DNA of 64,000 nt, taken from positions 57,620,814-57,684,813 of the forward strand of contig CM053276.1 of NCBI GenBank assembly GCA_028583415.1, given 5' to 3'. Position numbers and translations under genes: made by a program. This stretch comes from Protea cynaroides (lineage: Eukaryota > Streptophyta > Magnoliopsida > Proteales > Proteaceae). Numbering within the stretch: position 1 is the stretch's first letter; the number at the start of each line of letters is the position of its first letter. The notes under the pieces are model-generated. The model saw only the letters and a program-made list of their open reading frames with translations. It was not told where the DNA came from and searched no databases. Positions 32,757-44,100 of this stretch are shown here, piece after piece.

Positions 32757-34273
32757 TGATGCGTGTCGAGCGCTCAAATTAAATTACCTTACTTTGAAAC
32801 GTAGATAGTAGCAAGTAAGAGTCAAACCCACAAGGATTGTATGATCAAGATTAAAATGTTTAATTAACCTAAAGAGAGAAAAAAACAAATGAAAATAAAA
32901 TAAGACTCGGAAGTAACCAATTGTTGTACTAAATGCATTCCGATTAATCTTATTAGCACAACTTCATTGGCTATTCTATGTATGGAGGGGGGGTATGTTT
33001 GCAGTAGAAAAGAACAGTAATTAATTATCTAAAATGCAAGAATAAAGAGCAAGGTAATACAAATATCAAAGATTAAACCAATAAGAGAAAACTTTGGTCA
33101 AAAGGATACTTACACCATCTTCATAAACTTGTTCATCGATATAAAGGATAATCAATTCCAATTGAATAATCAATCAAGAAAATTAGGACTAGGCCTAAAA
33201 TCTTTAGTCTTTCCTTAAGATTGGTCTATTAAAAGATAGCTTATTAATAGCACCCTTACTCTTAAATCAATCTCAAAACTAGGCTCTCGATTTGATTCAG
33301 GAATAACAATAACAATTGGAAAGACGATTGAAATTAAACGTTAAGCACACACCAGCGTGGTTTAATTATTTTAATCTGATTTCTCCTAGAAATATAACAT
33401 TAACTTGTCCATTAACATCAATCCCTATTGCCACTGACATAGAATCAATTGATAGCAATTCAATTCTAATATAACAATTGATTAAATAAATAAATCAATT
33501 AATAGTACTCCTAATCAACCCATTCATCAATCATTATACACATAAATTGGAAGAAAAACAAATATTCAATTAAAAACCAATAAATAAAACAAGTCTCACA
33601 AGTTTACAACGATGGCTTCAGCTCCGTCTAACCAAAGATAAGAAAGTTAGCCACACATGACTTCTTCAAGAACACAAAAGAAAGAGAGTTGTTCTTCAGT
33701 CATTGTCTTCTTTCTCAATCACTCTTAATGCCCTTTACATAGGTTTTACATTGTTTAAATAGCCAAAATACAAGACTAAAATTGGTATGCCTAGATTTGA
33801 CAACCTTATTACATGGAAATAAAAATTAAACAAAATCTTCATTCCTAGATTAGATGAAAATCATTCCATTATTAAACAATTGTCCCCCCCAAATCTACCA
33901 AATTTTGTAAGATTCCATAGTTGTGTATATTCTCCTCAAGATTTCCAATAATCAATCAAGGCCTTCCAATAGTGAACCTTCCGTGTGTAGCAACCTTCCT
34001 TCTCTGGTTTAGATTTGGATCAATTTTCCAGATTAGATTTTAAAACCACATTTGGAAGCCCAAACGAACTCTTTCCATGTCAGAATCCTACATGAAATTC
34101 AAAATGTTATTATTAAGAGTGTTAGAATTTTCATCTTTTATTAATTAATTAACAAGATTTCTAAAATATACCAAACTCATAAAATAAATTCTATTAAGCT
34201 CAATAAGGTATAAAACACCCTAAAAATCATAATGCAAAAGGAATAAAAAAAATATAAAATTATACACTTATCA
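32757..34273 (-). repeat. A1 3' LTR
   Basis: On the minus strand it starts TGATAAGTGTATAA and ends GACACGCATCA (TG...CA). It is AT-rich and has no recognisable gene. It carries a run of A beyond the start and ends beside T4 DNA at 32756. Confidence 0.93.
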
Positions 34274-34285
34274 AATTCCCCTACA
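34274..34285 (-). other. A1 polypurine tract
   Basis: Minus strand GTAGGGGAATTTGA meets the LTR start at 34273. This is the typical Athila-group tract. Confidence 0.82.
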
Positions 34286-35727
34286 CTTAGCCTTTGCACG
34301 TCCTCGGGTAAAATAAAATAAAAAAAATCATAAACTATTCCACTTTCGTAGGAACCACGATTGCACTTAGCATGTACAACAAGCCATTGAACCCCTAGGT
34401 TACCCCTAGTGGACGAGTTGTGTCTCGTGAGGGTTTGCAATGAATCTACCCACAAAATTCAAAGAAAAATATTTTTAGATTTGACAAATTACAAGAATTA
34501 AATAAAATCTTAAGTAGTCCACAATTATAACTCATAAACATAATTAAACTCAATAGAAAACTTAAATCTTATCAAAGACACAATAACTTTATTTTAGTCA
34601 CCATCTTCAACAAATTCATATTAATATGCATCTATAGTGTGAAGTGTGAAGTGATGTAACTCAATTAGTAAGGGGCTTTACAGTATACTTCAAGAAAAAT
34701 AACACCATTTTTTTATTGACTTGTGCAATGTCCATTTTCTTAGGCTTTCTAAGTTACCCATGTAGCAAGTGTTGGGTCAGTGACTCCCAAACCAGTTGGC
34801 TTTAGGGCACTAGGTGTTGAGACACCCCTAGGACTTAATAACTCAAGTAACAAAGGCCACAAAATCAGACTTAGTCAATTAAACTGCTTATAACCATCAT
34901 CTCAATTTTTCTTTTTTTATCGACTTGTGCAATGTCTATTTTCTTAGGCTTTCTAAGTTACCCATGTAGCAAGTGTTGGGTCAGTGACTCCCAAACCAGT
35001 TGGCTTTAGGGCACTAGGTGTAGAGACACCCCTAGGACTTAATAACTCAAGTAACAAAGGCCACAAAATCAGACTTAGTCAATTAAACTACTTATAACCA
35101 TCATCTCAATTTTTATTTTTTTTGAGGTATTTTAGACATTGAAGCAGTTATTTATTCTTTTTCAAGTTTTTTTTTTTTTTTTTTTTTTTTGTAATTGTCA
35201 TTTCTCAAATTTACCGTTTATTCCCCACAACTAAGAGTTGGTGCAAACGTGAAATACAAAGACACATAACAATAAAACTTTATCTCAGATGGTGATTCAA
35301 ATTTAGTTGCATATCTAATCTAAGGTTCAAGAATCTCAATAATTTAATCATATTTATAAAGTTTCAACATGGTCACTTTAGAGAATTAATCCAAACTTGT
35401 AACTGGTCAAAAAAAAAATTTTTTTTTTGAAAGAAAATTTGAAGTCAATCTTTTTTTTCAATTACTATATACAACCAATATATACTAACAACATGTAAAA
35501 ATAAAAACAAAACCCATCGTAGAATTCCCCCACACTTAAAACTTACATTGTCCCCAATGTAAGACTAAATGCAAAGAAAAAGACAAATACAAACATAATA
35601 TCTACGAAAAAAAATAATAAATAAATAAATAAAAAGAGAAAGGGTTAAGAAAGAAAATCTGATTTCTTGGGTTGCCTCCCAAGTAGTGCTTTTGTTTAAC
35701 GTCGTTCGCTCGACTTTGCAGCTTTTC
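34286..35727 (-). other. A1 long 3' non-coding zone (no env-like ORF)
   Basis: About 1.4 kb between integrase and PPT, where many Athila elements have an env-like ORF, has no credible frame. It holds a tandem duplication (34708-35115) and homopolymer T runs (35168-35190 and near 35410-35455). The bases 35521-35560 have a CCCCCACACTT word resembling another short PPT-like tract on the minus strand. Confidence 0.7.
34708..35115. repeat. A1 204-bp tandem duplication
   Basis: Two copies of about 204 bp (34708-34911 and 34912-35115) differ at only a handful of positions (for example TATTGAC/TATCGAC, TGTTGAGAC/TGTAGAGAC). Both contain TTGGGTCAGTGACTCCCAAA. T-runs at each end suggest slippage or unequal exchange. 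Confidence 0.92.
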
Positions 35728-36892
35728 TCAATCTGAATAAAGTGGATCTTCTAAGTCCATAGCTTTCTCAACCAACGAGTTAACTTGAAAACCTTCATGG
35801 TAAGGTTTAAGTCTATATCCATTGACCTTGAAAATATTTTGCTCAACTATACCATGTGGAAAGACATTAATAACAATAAAAGGACCAATCCAGCGAGATT
35901 GCAACTTACCAGGAAATAACCGAAGCCTTAAATTATAAAGGAGCACTTTTTGTCCAACAACAAATTGCTTCTTAGAAATCATTTTATCATGAAAGGCCTT
36001 CGTCTTTTCCTTATAAATCCGAAAGTTTTCATAAGCTTCATTGCGAATCTCCTCTAACTCCTGCAATTGCAACTTTCGTTGCTCCCCCGCCTTATCCATC
36101 TCCATGTTACACAACTTAATTGCCCAGAATGCCTTGTGCTCCAATTCTACTGGTAGATGACATGCTTTTCCATAAACCAACCGATATGGAGACATCCCTA
36201 TAGGTGTCTTATAAGCAGTCCTATAAGCCCATAGTGCATCGTCAAGTCTTGTACTCCAGTCTTTCCTATTCGGATTAAATGTTTTTTCTAAAATTGACTT
36301 CACCTCTCTATTAGATACTTCGGCTTGCCCATTAGTTTGTAGATGGTAAGCAGTTGAAATCTTATGGGTCACAGCATACCTCTTAAGCGGCTGCTGCTAC
36401 GGTGCGGTTACAAAAGTGAGTCCCTCTATCATCGATCATTGCCCGTGGGATCCCAAATCTAACAAAAATGTGAGACTTGACAAAATCTGCAACCACTTTA
36501 GAATCATCAATTCGGGTGGCTTTTGCTTCCACCCACTTTGACACATAATCAACAGCAAGTAAAATATAAACATTGCCAAAAGAATTAGGAAAAGGACCCA
36601 TAAAGTCAATGCCCCAAACATCAAAAATTTCACAAATAAGTATGGGGGTTTGTGGCATTTGATCCCTACGGGCCACATTACCTGAGTATTGGCAACGAGT
36701 GCATGACTTACAAAATATATATGCATCATGAAATAAAGATGGCCAAAAGAAGCCACATTCAAGCACTTTTCTTGCTGTTCTTTTAGGACCGAAATGTCCA
36801 CCACATGCATATGAATGACAAAAGATAAGAATGGATTCAAATTCAGTTTCGGTACGCACCTTCTTACCATTTGGTCTGAACATTGTTTCCAA
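35728..36892 (-). pseudogene. A1 pol: integrase (frameshifted)
   Basis: 36383-36892 carries the HHCC finger (His in HSYACGGHFG, CKSCTRCQ) and two catalytic Asp residues (VWGIDFMGPFP and IDDRGTHFCN). 35728-36372 carries STAYHLQTNGQAEVSNRE (the Glu), PYRLVYGKACHLPVELEHKA, and the C-terminal RWIGPFIV. The two are separated by a one-base frameshift in a GCAGCAGCCG stretch near 36390, and the first is out of frame with RT-RNase H near 36870. The catalytic residues are all present, so the breaks are recent. Confidence 0.9.
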
Positions 36893-38358
36893 AGATAAGG
36901 GTCATCCCAAATGTAGTACCGAGCATCACTCTTGATTTTCTCTCTTCGTACTCTAGGTAGCTCTGGTGGTAAGGTTTTGGTAGCCAAATAATTGACTAAA
37001 TCTGCATACCAGGGCATTGCATTTGTCACCTTAAGTAGTTGTTCATCTGGGAAGAAATCTTGTAATGGTATCGCATCATCCTCCTTAACCACCCGACTAA
37101 GATGGTCTGCAACTAAATTCTCAGCTCCCTTCTTGTCCTTAATCTCCAAATCAAATTCTTGAAGAAGAAGGATCCATCTGATCAATCGTGGCTTAGATTC
37201 CTTTTTCGCCAGCAAATGCCTAAGAGTTGCATGATCAGAATAGACAATAACTTTAGTTCCCAATAAATAAGATCTAAATTTTTCCAAAGCAAAAACTATA
37301 GCCAATAGCTCTTTCTCCATTGTGGAGTAGTTACACTGTGCTTCAGTTAGTGTCTGAGAGGCATAATAGATAGCATGAGCAACTTTCCCAACACGTTGAC
37401 CCAAAACAGCCCCAATAGCATAATTGCTAACATCACACATGATCTCAAATGGGAGTTTCCAGTTCGGTGATTGAATCACAGGGGCTGTTGTTAGCAGTTC
37501 TTTGAGCTTGTCAAAAGCTCTTTTGCACTCATCATTAAAGTCAAACACCATTTCCTTTCGTAAGAGCTTGCATAAGGGCAATGAAATTTTCGAGAAATCC
37601 TTGATGAAGCGCCGATAAAAGCCTGCATGTCCAAGAAAGGAACGCACTTCCCGCGTAGTTGTGGGGTAAGGTAAAGATTGAACAAGATCTATCTTTGCTT
37701 TGTCAACTTCTATACCTCTAGAAGATATCACATGACCTAAAACTACTCCTTGTGTTACCATAAAATGACGTTTCTCAGAATTCAAAACAAGGTTAGTTTC
37801 TATACACCTTTTAAGAACAAGTGTAAGGTTATCCAAGCATGTATCAAAAGAGTCTCCATAAACAGTAAAATCATCCATGAAAACTTCTATAATGTTCTCT
37901 ACATAATCAGAAAAAATGCTAACCATACACCTCTGGAATGTGGCTGGGGCGGTGCAAAGACCAAACGGCATTCGTCGGTAAGCAAAGGTACCAAATGGGC
38001 AGGTGAATGTCATTTTCTCCTGATCTTCAGGTGCAATCACAATTTGATAGTAACCTGAGTAACCATCAAGAAAACAATAGTGCGAACGACCTGCTAACCT
38101 CTCCAACATTTGATCGATAAATGGAAGAGGAAAGTGGTCTTTACGAGTTGAAACATTTAATTTCCTATAATCAATACAAACACGCCACCCATTTTGTATC
38201 CTAGTAGGGATGAACTCATTATTTTGATTCTTAACAACAGTTATGCCCGTCTTTTTAGGTACCACCTGAACCGGACTTACCCACTTACTATCAGAGATAG
38301 GATAGATAATTCCAACATCAAGGAGTTTTAATATCTCCTTCTTCACAACTTCCATCAT
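36870..38358 (-). CDS. A1 pol: reverse transcriptase and RNase H (open segment)
   Basis: About 495 codons are open. RT: KWVSPVQVVPKKTGITV, WRVCIDYRKLN, FCFLDGYSGYYQI-like DGYSGYYQI, MPFGLCTAPATFQRCM, the catalytic FMDDFTVYGDS, GHVISSRGIEVDKAK. RNase H: CDVSNYAIGAVLGQ, YASQTLTEAQCNYSTMEKELLA, YSDHATLRHLL, then a tether with NLVADHLSRV. The open frame continues to 36436, but that tail is in the wrong frame relative to integrase. The upstream end is joined to the protease ORF by a frameshift near 38370. Confidence 0.9.
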
Positions 38359-39788
38359 AGGAGGGTTGAGTTACGCTGTGCTTCTCTAATCGGTTTGGCT
38401 CCCTCCTCAAGAAGTATGCGATGCATGCACATGGCCGGGCTGATTCCCTTAATGTCGGCTATTGTCCACCCAATGGCTGTCTTATGGTCTCTCAAAATTC
38501 GAATGTGTTTCTCCTCTTGTAGCTTGGTCAAGTCCCTTGCTATTATCACAGGTAACGTCTCATTGTCTCCTAAGTAGACATATTTGAGATGGTCTAGAAG
38601 TGGTTTCAGCTCAACGATAGGTGCCTGAACAATGGAAGGTAACAACCTTGTATGAGATATAGGCAACTCAATGTGAGCAACATCATATCTTTTTAGAATT
38701 GGGGGTAAGGTCTGCAATGCCATCAACATCTTCTCTAATTCAGCATTTAACACAAATTCTGAATTGAAATCCATGCTATTCAAATGTTTGCTAATGGCTA
38801 CCATCAACTCATCTTCACCATTTAATTCAAAAACTTGTTGTACCATAAAATCAATTATATCAATAGCAAAAACAGAATTTATATCACTAGGATACCTCAT
38901 AGCCTCAAAAATATTAAAGCGAACTATCTCACCATCAAATTCCATAGATAAGGTACCATCATGAACATCTATTTTTGTTTTAGCAGTCTTTAAAAATGGT
39001 CTACCCAACAAAAGAGGTGTAGAATTATGAGATGAGTCATCCTCCATTTTTAATACATAAAAATCAGCAGGAAATACCAATTCATTAACTTGAACTAACA
39101 CATCCTCAATCACACCTTCAGGATATACATTTGATCTATCAGCTAATTGAATAGTTACACCAGTTTCTTTTAAAGGTTCTAGATTTAATGAAGCATATAT
39201 TGAATAAGGCATGACATTAATTGATGCTCCTAAATCTAACATAGCTCTAATGAAATTGGTGTTACCTATTTTGCATGGGATAGTGAATGTACCTGGGTCT
39301 TTACACTTAGGGGGAAGCTTCCGTTGAATAACGGCTGAGACATTTTCACCCATACTTACCTTTTCATCTCCTTTCAATTTTCTCTTGGATGTGCACAATT
39401 CCTTAAGAAATTTAGCATACCGTGGCACTTGTTTAATTGCTTCAATAAGAGGTATATTTATCTCTACCTTTCGAAAAATTTCCAACATCTCCTTTTCTTT
39501 TTCTTCCTTTCTAGATTGAGCAAACCTGCTAGGAAAAGGAGGTTGAATAGGAATAGAGGAAATAGAAGGTTTAGAGTTTACCCCAGATAAGAAAATAGAT
39601 GTCGGAGCTGATTTTGAGGTATCTTTCTCTTTTTCCTTTTCTATATTCTCTACTTCTTTTCCACTTCTCAAGATTATGGCATTGGCATTTTCCTTCGGAT
39701 TCACCATTGGTTGCGAAGGTAGCTTTCCCGAGCCTCGAGCCTCTAGTCTACTCATTGAAGTGGCCAGTTGGCTTATTTGAGTCTCCAA
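38355..39788 (-). CDS. A1 gag-pol middle: protease-containing segment
   Basis: A 477-residue open segment. It begins with the coiled ETQISQLATSMSRLEARG stretch of Athila gag C-termini, a charged Lys/Glu linker, then the aspartic protease with active site LDLGASINVMPYSIY and LLGRPFLKTAKTKID, followed by a long linker into RT (KGISPAMCMHRILLEEGAKP). It ends by frameshift at 38355. Two stops (near 39855 and 39822) divide it from gag, so the polyprotein is broken at both ends. Confidence 0.85.
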   Translation of the reverse strand: METQISQLATSMSRLEARGSGKLPSQPMVNPKENANAIILRSGKEVENIEKEKEKDTSKSAPTSIFLSGVNSKPSISSIPIQPPFPSRFAQSRKEEKEKEMLEIFRKVEINIPLIEAIKQVPRYAKFLKELCTSKRKLKGDEKVSMGENVSAVIQRKLPPKCKDPGTFTIPCKIGNTNFIRAMLDLGASINVMPYSIYASLNLEPLKETGVTIQLADRSNVYPEGVIEDVLVQVNELVFPADFYVLKMEDDSSHNSTPLLLGRPFLKTAKTKIDVHDGTLSMEFDGEIVRFNIFEAMRYPSDINSVFAIDIIDFMVQQVFELNGEDELMVAISKHLNSMDFNSEFVLNAELEKMLMALQTLPPILKRYDVAHIELPISHTRLLPSIVQAPIVELKPLLDHLKYVYLGDNETLPVIIARDLTKLQEEKHIRILRDHKTAIGWTIADIKGISPAMCMHRILLEEGAKPIREAQRNSTLL

Positions 39789-39857
39789 GTTCTTTATACC
39801 TGCCCTTGTTTCCTGTTTAAATTATAATGAATCATTGGCAAGTGTTTTAACAATATC

Positions 39858-41063
39858 TTACAAGGTCATACCTGAACTTGAAGGTGCTTGTTGTCTGGAT
39901 TGAAAAGGTTGTTGGCCTTGTTGATACCCATAGTGACGATTGGGGCCATCTTGATTACCATAGCTGAGATTTGGGTGATTCCTCCATCCCGGATTGTAAG
40001 TATTTGAGTATGGATCGTACTTACGTTGAGGTTGTCCTGGAAATCCACCCACAGTATTTGCTTGCTCTGTAGATTCCTCTTGAAGCGTGGGACACATATC
40101 AGTTGGGTGTCCCGCGATGTAGCAAATTCCACAAGTTTGAACCTGTTGCACCTTATCCACAGCCAATTGACGAACAAGTGAAGATAATTCTACAATTTTT
40201 AATTCAAGAGAAGAAGTGCTTACCTCATTAACCTTGTTCGATGGAGGGTCATTTCTTACACCAAATTGCTGAGAGTTAGCAGCCATATTTGCAATCAAAT
40301 TACGGGCTGCCCTTGGAGTTTTATCCACTAATGCTCCTCCACTCGCTGCGTCAATCATACCCCTATCAGTATGAGAAAGCCCTTCGTAGAAGTATTGAAT
40401 GAGTAATTGTTCGCTAATTTGGTGATGAGGGCAGCTGGCGCAAAGCTTCTTGAATCGCTCCCAGTATTCATAAAGTGTTTCTCCATTATATTGCCTAATA
40501 CCGCAGATTTCCTTTCGAATATTGGCTACCCTTGAAGCTGGAAAATACTTTTCCAAGAAAAGCCGCCTCATCTCATTCCATGTGGTAATGGATCCTGATG
40601 GCAAGTAATAAAGCCAATCTTTTGCATTGTCCGCTAATGAGAATGGAAACGCCCTCAACTTGATTTGCTCCTCAGAAATTCCGGTTGGTTTCATGCTCGA
40701 ACATACCACATGGAATTCTTTTAGATGCTTGTGTGGGTCATCACCTGCAAGACCACGAAAAGTAGGAAGGAGATGGATTAGACCAGATTTAAGTTCAAAG
40801 GCAACATCAAGATTAGGATACTCGATGCAGAGTGGTTGTTGGTTCAGATTAGGAGCCGCTAACTCCTTAAGAGTGCGGTTGTTGTTGTCTGCCATTTCTT
40901 CAAAGTCTGAATTACTAGTGCTGCCAGAAGCTAAATCAATGGCTACGTTGTTGCCTGGTGAAGAATTTTTTACTGTCTTTCTACTTTCTCTCCTAAGCTT
41001 GTACAGAGTTCTTTCTATTTCTGGATCAAATTGCAACTCTCCCAAATGAGAAGATCGGGTCAT
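39858..41063 (-). CDS. A1 gag: matrix-capsid-nucleocapsid segment
   Basis: A 401-residue open frame starts MTRSSHLGELQF at 41063, about 90 bp from the PBS. Order: charged N-terminus, capsid domain (FRGLAGDDPHKHLKEF, LRAFPFSLADNAKDWLYYLP, FLEKYFPASRVANIRKEI, YEYWERFKKLCASCPHH), linker, then a CCHC knuckle CGICYIAGHPTDMC, and a Gln/Pro/Tyr-rich tail. It ends at TAA at 39858. Length and motif order fit Athila gag. Confidence 0.9.
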   Translation of the reverse strand: MTRSSHLGELQFDPEIERTLYKLRRESRKTVKNSSPGNNVAIDLASGSTSNSDFEEMADNNNRTLKELAAPNLNQQPLCIEYPNLDVAFELKSGLIHLLPTFRGLAGDDPHKHLKEFHVVCSSMKPTGISEEQIKLRAFPFSLADNAKDWLYYLPSGSITTWNEMRRLFLEKYFPASRVANIRKEICGIRQYNGETLYEYWERFKKLCASCPHHQISEQLLIQYFYEGLSHTDRGMIDAASGGALVDKTPRAARNLIANMAANSQQFGVRNDPPSNKVNEVSTSSLELKIVELSSLVRQLAVDKVQQVQTCGICYIAGHPTDMCPTLQEESTEQANTVGGFPGQPQRKYDPYSNTYNPGWRNHPNLSYGNQDGPNRHYGYQQGQQPFQSRQQAPSSSGMTL

Positions 41064-41148
41064 TCACTTAAGAGAACAAGCAGATAATAAAAAATAAAAA
41101 TAAAAAAATCAATTAAATAACCAAACAAATCAATTTAATCAAAACAAT

Positions 41149-41165
41149 CTCCGACAACGGCGCCA
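41149..41165 (-). other. A1 primer-binding site (aspartate tRNA type)
   Basis: Minus strand TGGCGCCGTTGTCGGAG lies five bases inside the 5' LTR. From memory, Athila and Calypso elements use tRNA-Asp with TGGCGCCGTTGCCGGGG, so two positions differ here. Confidence 0.85.
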
Positions 41166-41170
41166 AAATT

Positions 41171-42689
41171 TGATGCGTGTCGAGCGCTCAAATTAAATTA
41201 CCTTACTTTGAAACGTAGATAGTAGCAAGTAAGAGTCAAACCCACAAGGATTGTATGATCAAGATTAAAATGTTTAATTAACCTAAAGAGATAAAAAAAA
41301 CAAATGAAAATAAAATAAGACTCAGAAAGTAACCAATTATTGTACTAAACAGATTCTGATTAATCTTATTAGCACAACTTCATTGGCTATTCAATGTATG
41401 GAGGGGGGTATGTTTGCAGTAGAAAAGAACAGTAATTAATTATCTAAAATGCAAGAATAAAGAGCAAGGTAATACAAATATCAAAGATTAAACCAATAAG
41501 AGAAAACTTCGGTCAAAAGGATACTTACACCATCTTCATAAACTTGTTCATCGACATAAAGGATAATCAATTCCAATTGAATAATCAATCAAGAAAATTA
41601 GGACTAGGCCTAAAATCCTTAGTCTTTTCTTAAGATTGGTCTATTAAAAGATAGCTTATTAATAGCACCCTTACTCTTAAATCAATCTCAAGACTAGGCT
41701 CTCGATTTGATTCAGGAATAACAATAACAATTGGAAAGACGATTAAAATTAAACGTTAAGCACACACCAGCGTGGTTTAATTATTTTAATCTGATTTCTC
41801 CTAGAAATATAACATTAACTTGTCCATTAACATCAATCCCCATTGCCACTGACATAGAATCAATTGATAGCAATTCAATTCTAATATAACAATTGATTAA
41901 ATAAATAAATCAATTAGTAGTACTCCTAATCAACCCATTCATCAATCATTATACACATAAATTGGAAGAAAAACAAATATTCAATTAAAAATCAATAAAT
42001 AAAACAAGTCTCACAAGTTTACAACGATGGCTTCAGCTCCGTCTAACCAAAGATAAGAAAGTTAGCCACACATGACTTCTTCAAAAACACAAAAGAAAGA
42101 GAGTTGTTCTCCAGTCATTGTCTTCTTTCTCAATCACTCTTGAATGCCCTTTACATAGGCTTTACATTGTTTAAATAGCCAAAATACAAGACTAAAATTG
42201 GTATGCCTAGATTTGACAACCTTATTACATGAAAATAAAAATTAAACAAAATCTTCATTCCTAGATTAGATGAAAATCATTCCATTATTAAACAATTGTC
42301 ACCCCCAAATCTACCAAATTTTGTAAGATTCCATAGTTGTGTATATTCTCCTCAAGATTTCCAATAATCAATCAAGGCCTTCCAATAGTGAACCTTCCGT
42401 GTGTAGCAACCTTCCTTCTCTGGTTTAGATTTGGATCAATTTTCCAGATTAGATTTTAAAACCACATTTGGAAGCCCAAACGAACTCTTTCCATGTCAGA
42501 ATCCTACATGAAATTCAAAACGTTATTATTAAGAGTGCTAGAATTTTCATCTTTTATTAATTAATTAACAAGATTTCTAAAATATACCAAACTCATAAAA
42601 TAAATTTTATTAAGCTCAATAAGGTATAAAACACCCTAAAAATCATAATGCAAAAGGAATAAAAAAAATATAAAATTATACACTTATTA
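41171..42689 (-). repeat. A1 5' LTR
   Basis: It matches 32757-34273 almost throughout. Differences are mostly transitions and small A/G-run length changes. The outermost base pair is altered (minus start TAATAAGTG for TGATAAGTG). Followed by the right GTGCT duplication at 42690-42694. Confidence 0.93.
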
Positions 42690-44100
42690 GTGCTACTTCG
42701 AATGTCAAATCATCAGTTAGATCCGGTGGATCCGCTGTTATCACATGTGTTGGATCTCTGACGTACTTCTTCAGTAATGAGATATGAAATACATCATGCA
42801 CACTTGACATAGATGGGGGTAGTGCTAACTGATATGCCACTTTTTCACATTTAGCTAGAATTTCATATGGCCCGATATATCTCGGACTTAGCTTCCCTTT
42901 CTATTTGAATCGTTTTAAGCCTCGCATAGGTGATATTTTCAGAAATACCTTATCACCTACAATGAATTCAAGGTCTCGACGTCCATTATCTACATACTAT
43001 TTTTGACGGTTCTGAGTTGTTCTAACTCTTTCCTTGATAATGTCGACTACTCGACAAGTCTCTTCAACAAACTCTGGTCCAATAATACTCCGTTCTCCAA
43101 CTTCATTCCAAAACAAAGGAGTTCGACACTTCCTACCATACAGTGCTTCATAGGGTGACATCTGTATAATAGCCTGATAGCTGTTGTTATAGGCAAACTC
43201 CATCAACGGTAGTTTCTCATCCCATGATCCTTTGAAATCAATAACACAGGCTCGAAGCATGTCTTCTAAAATCTGAATGGTACGCTCTAACTGTCCATCT
43301 GTCTGAGGATGGAACGTAGTACTGAACTTCAAAGTTGTACCCATAGCCTTCTTAATCCTTCCCAAAACTTTGAGATAAAGCGTGGGTCTCTGTCGAACAC
43401 AATGCTTTCAGGTACACCATGCAATCTGACAATATTATGCACATATAGCTTGGCCAACCTCTCTATGGTATACTGAGGTCATAGCTATGAAATGAGCTAT
43501 CTTGGATAAACGATCCATAATCACCCAGACCGCATCAACTACTCGGGGAGTCAATGGTAACCCGGTGACGAAGTCCATAGTGATGCAGTCACAGTTCCAT
43601 GCTGGTTCTGGCAATGGTTGTAATAATCTCGCAGGTCTTTGCCTTTTAGCTTTACCCTCTGACAATTTAGGCATTGAGACACAAATTTAGCTACATCCAC
43701 CTTCATTCCTCTCCACCAATATAGCTTCTTCAGATCATGATACATCTTCGTACTTCTATTATGTACCGAATAAGCGGTGGTCTGAGCTTCCTTCATTAGT
43801 CTGTGTCTAATATCCAAGTCTTCATTTTTAGGAACACATACTCTTCCTTTGTATTTTAGTACCTTTTCAACGTCCAAGGTGAACTCAAGAGTAGTCCTAC
43901 CTTTTTCGATGTCTTCTTGCACCGTTCTCAGATAAGGGTCTGATTTAATAGCGACTTTTACTTCATCTATCAGGTCAGGTACAATCTTCAATGTGGCAAT
44001 CATATTTAAAAACCGATGAATAAACCCTTGGTTGGTTGATCCATCCGGTGTATCTATCACGTACTGCATTACGATAATTGAATACTTATCCTGTAACACA
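42690..44100 (-). pseudogene. T4 pol: chromodomain start and integrase (resumed)
   Basis: Right of A1 the T4 pol continues: DLTDDLTFEVA, SMSSVHDVFHISLLKKYV, YIGPYEIL, the integrase core (FVTGLPLTP, DRDPRF-like with FDRDPRL, DGQLERTIQ with Glu) and HHCC (HNRSTKMYHDLKK, QCLNCQ). Open pieces are 42997-43365, 43435-43674 and 43551-44099. The breaks are single-base deletions or stops (near 42965, 43365, 43480, 43655). Confidence 0.85.

Larger units (their letters stand above)
32757..42689 (-). mobile_element. A1: complete Athila-like Ty3/gypsy element
   Basis: This 9.93-kb minus-strand element has 1.52-kb LTRs, a PBS for aspartate tRNA, gag, protease, RT-RNase H, integrase, a long 3' non-coding zone and a PPT. 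It has no chromodomain. RT with FMDDF and protease with LDLGASIN are the forms found in Athila/Tat non-chromoviruses; the tRNA-Asp PBS and GGGGAATTTG PPT favour Athila. Target duplication is perfect (GTGCT). The LTRs differ at about 30 positions by eye (about 98% identical), so this is the youngest datable insertion here. No env-like ORF is present. Confidence 0.93.

Noticed and set aside
34286..35727. Env-like ORF in A1
   Set aside because: No frame longer than about 60 codons and no signal peptide or membrane segments.
40627..41049. Plus-strand ORF of 140 codons
   Set aside because: Antisense shadow of A1 gag with no independent support; unlike the chromovirus antisense ORF it lies wholly within coding sequence.
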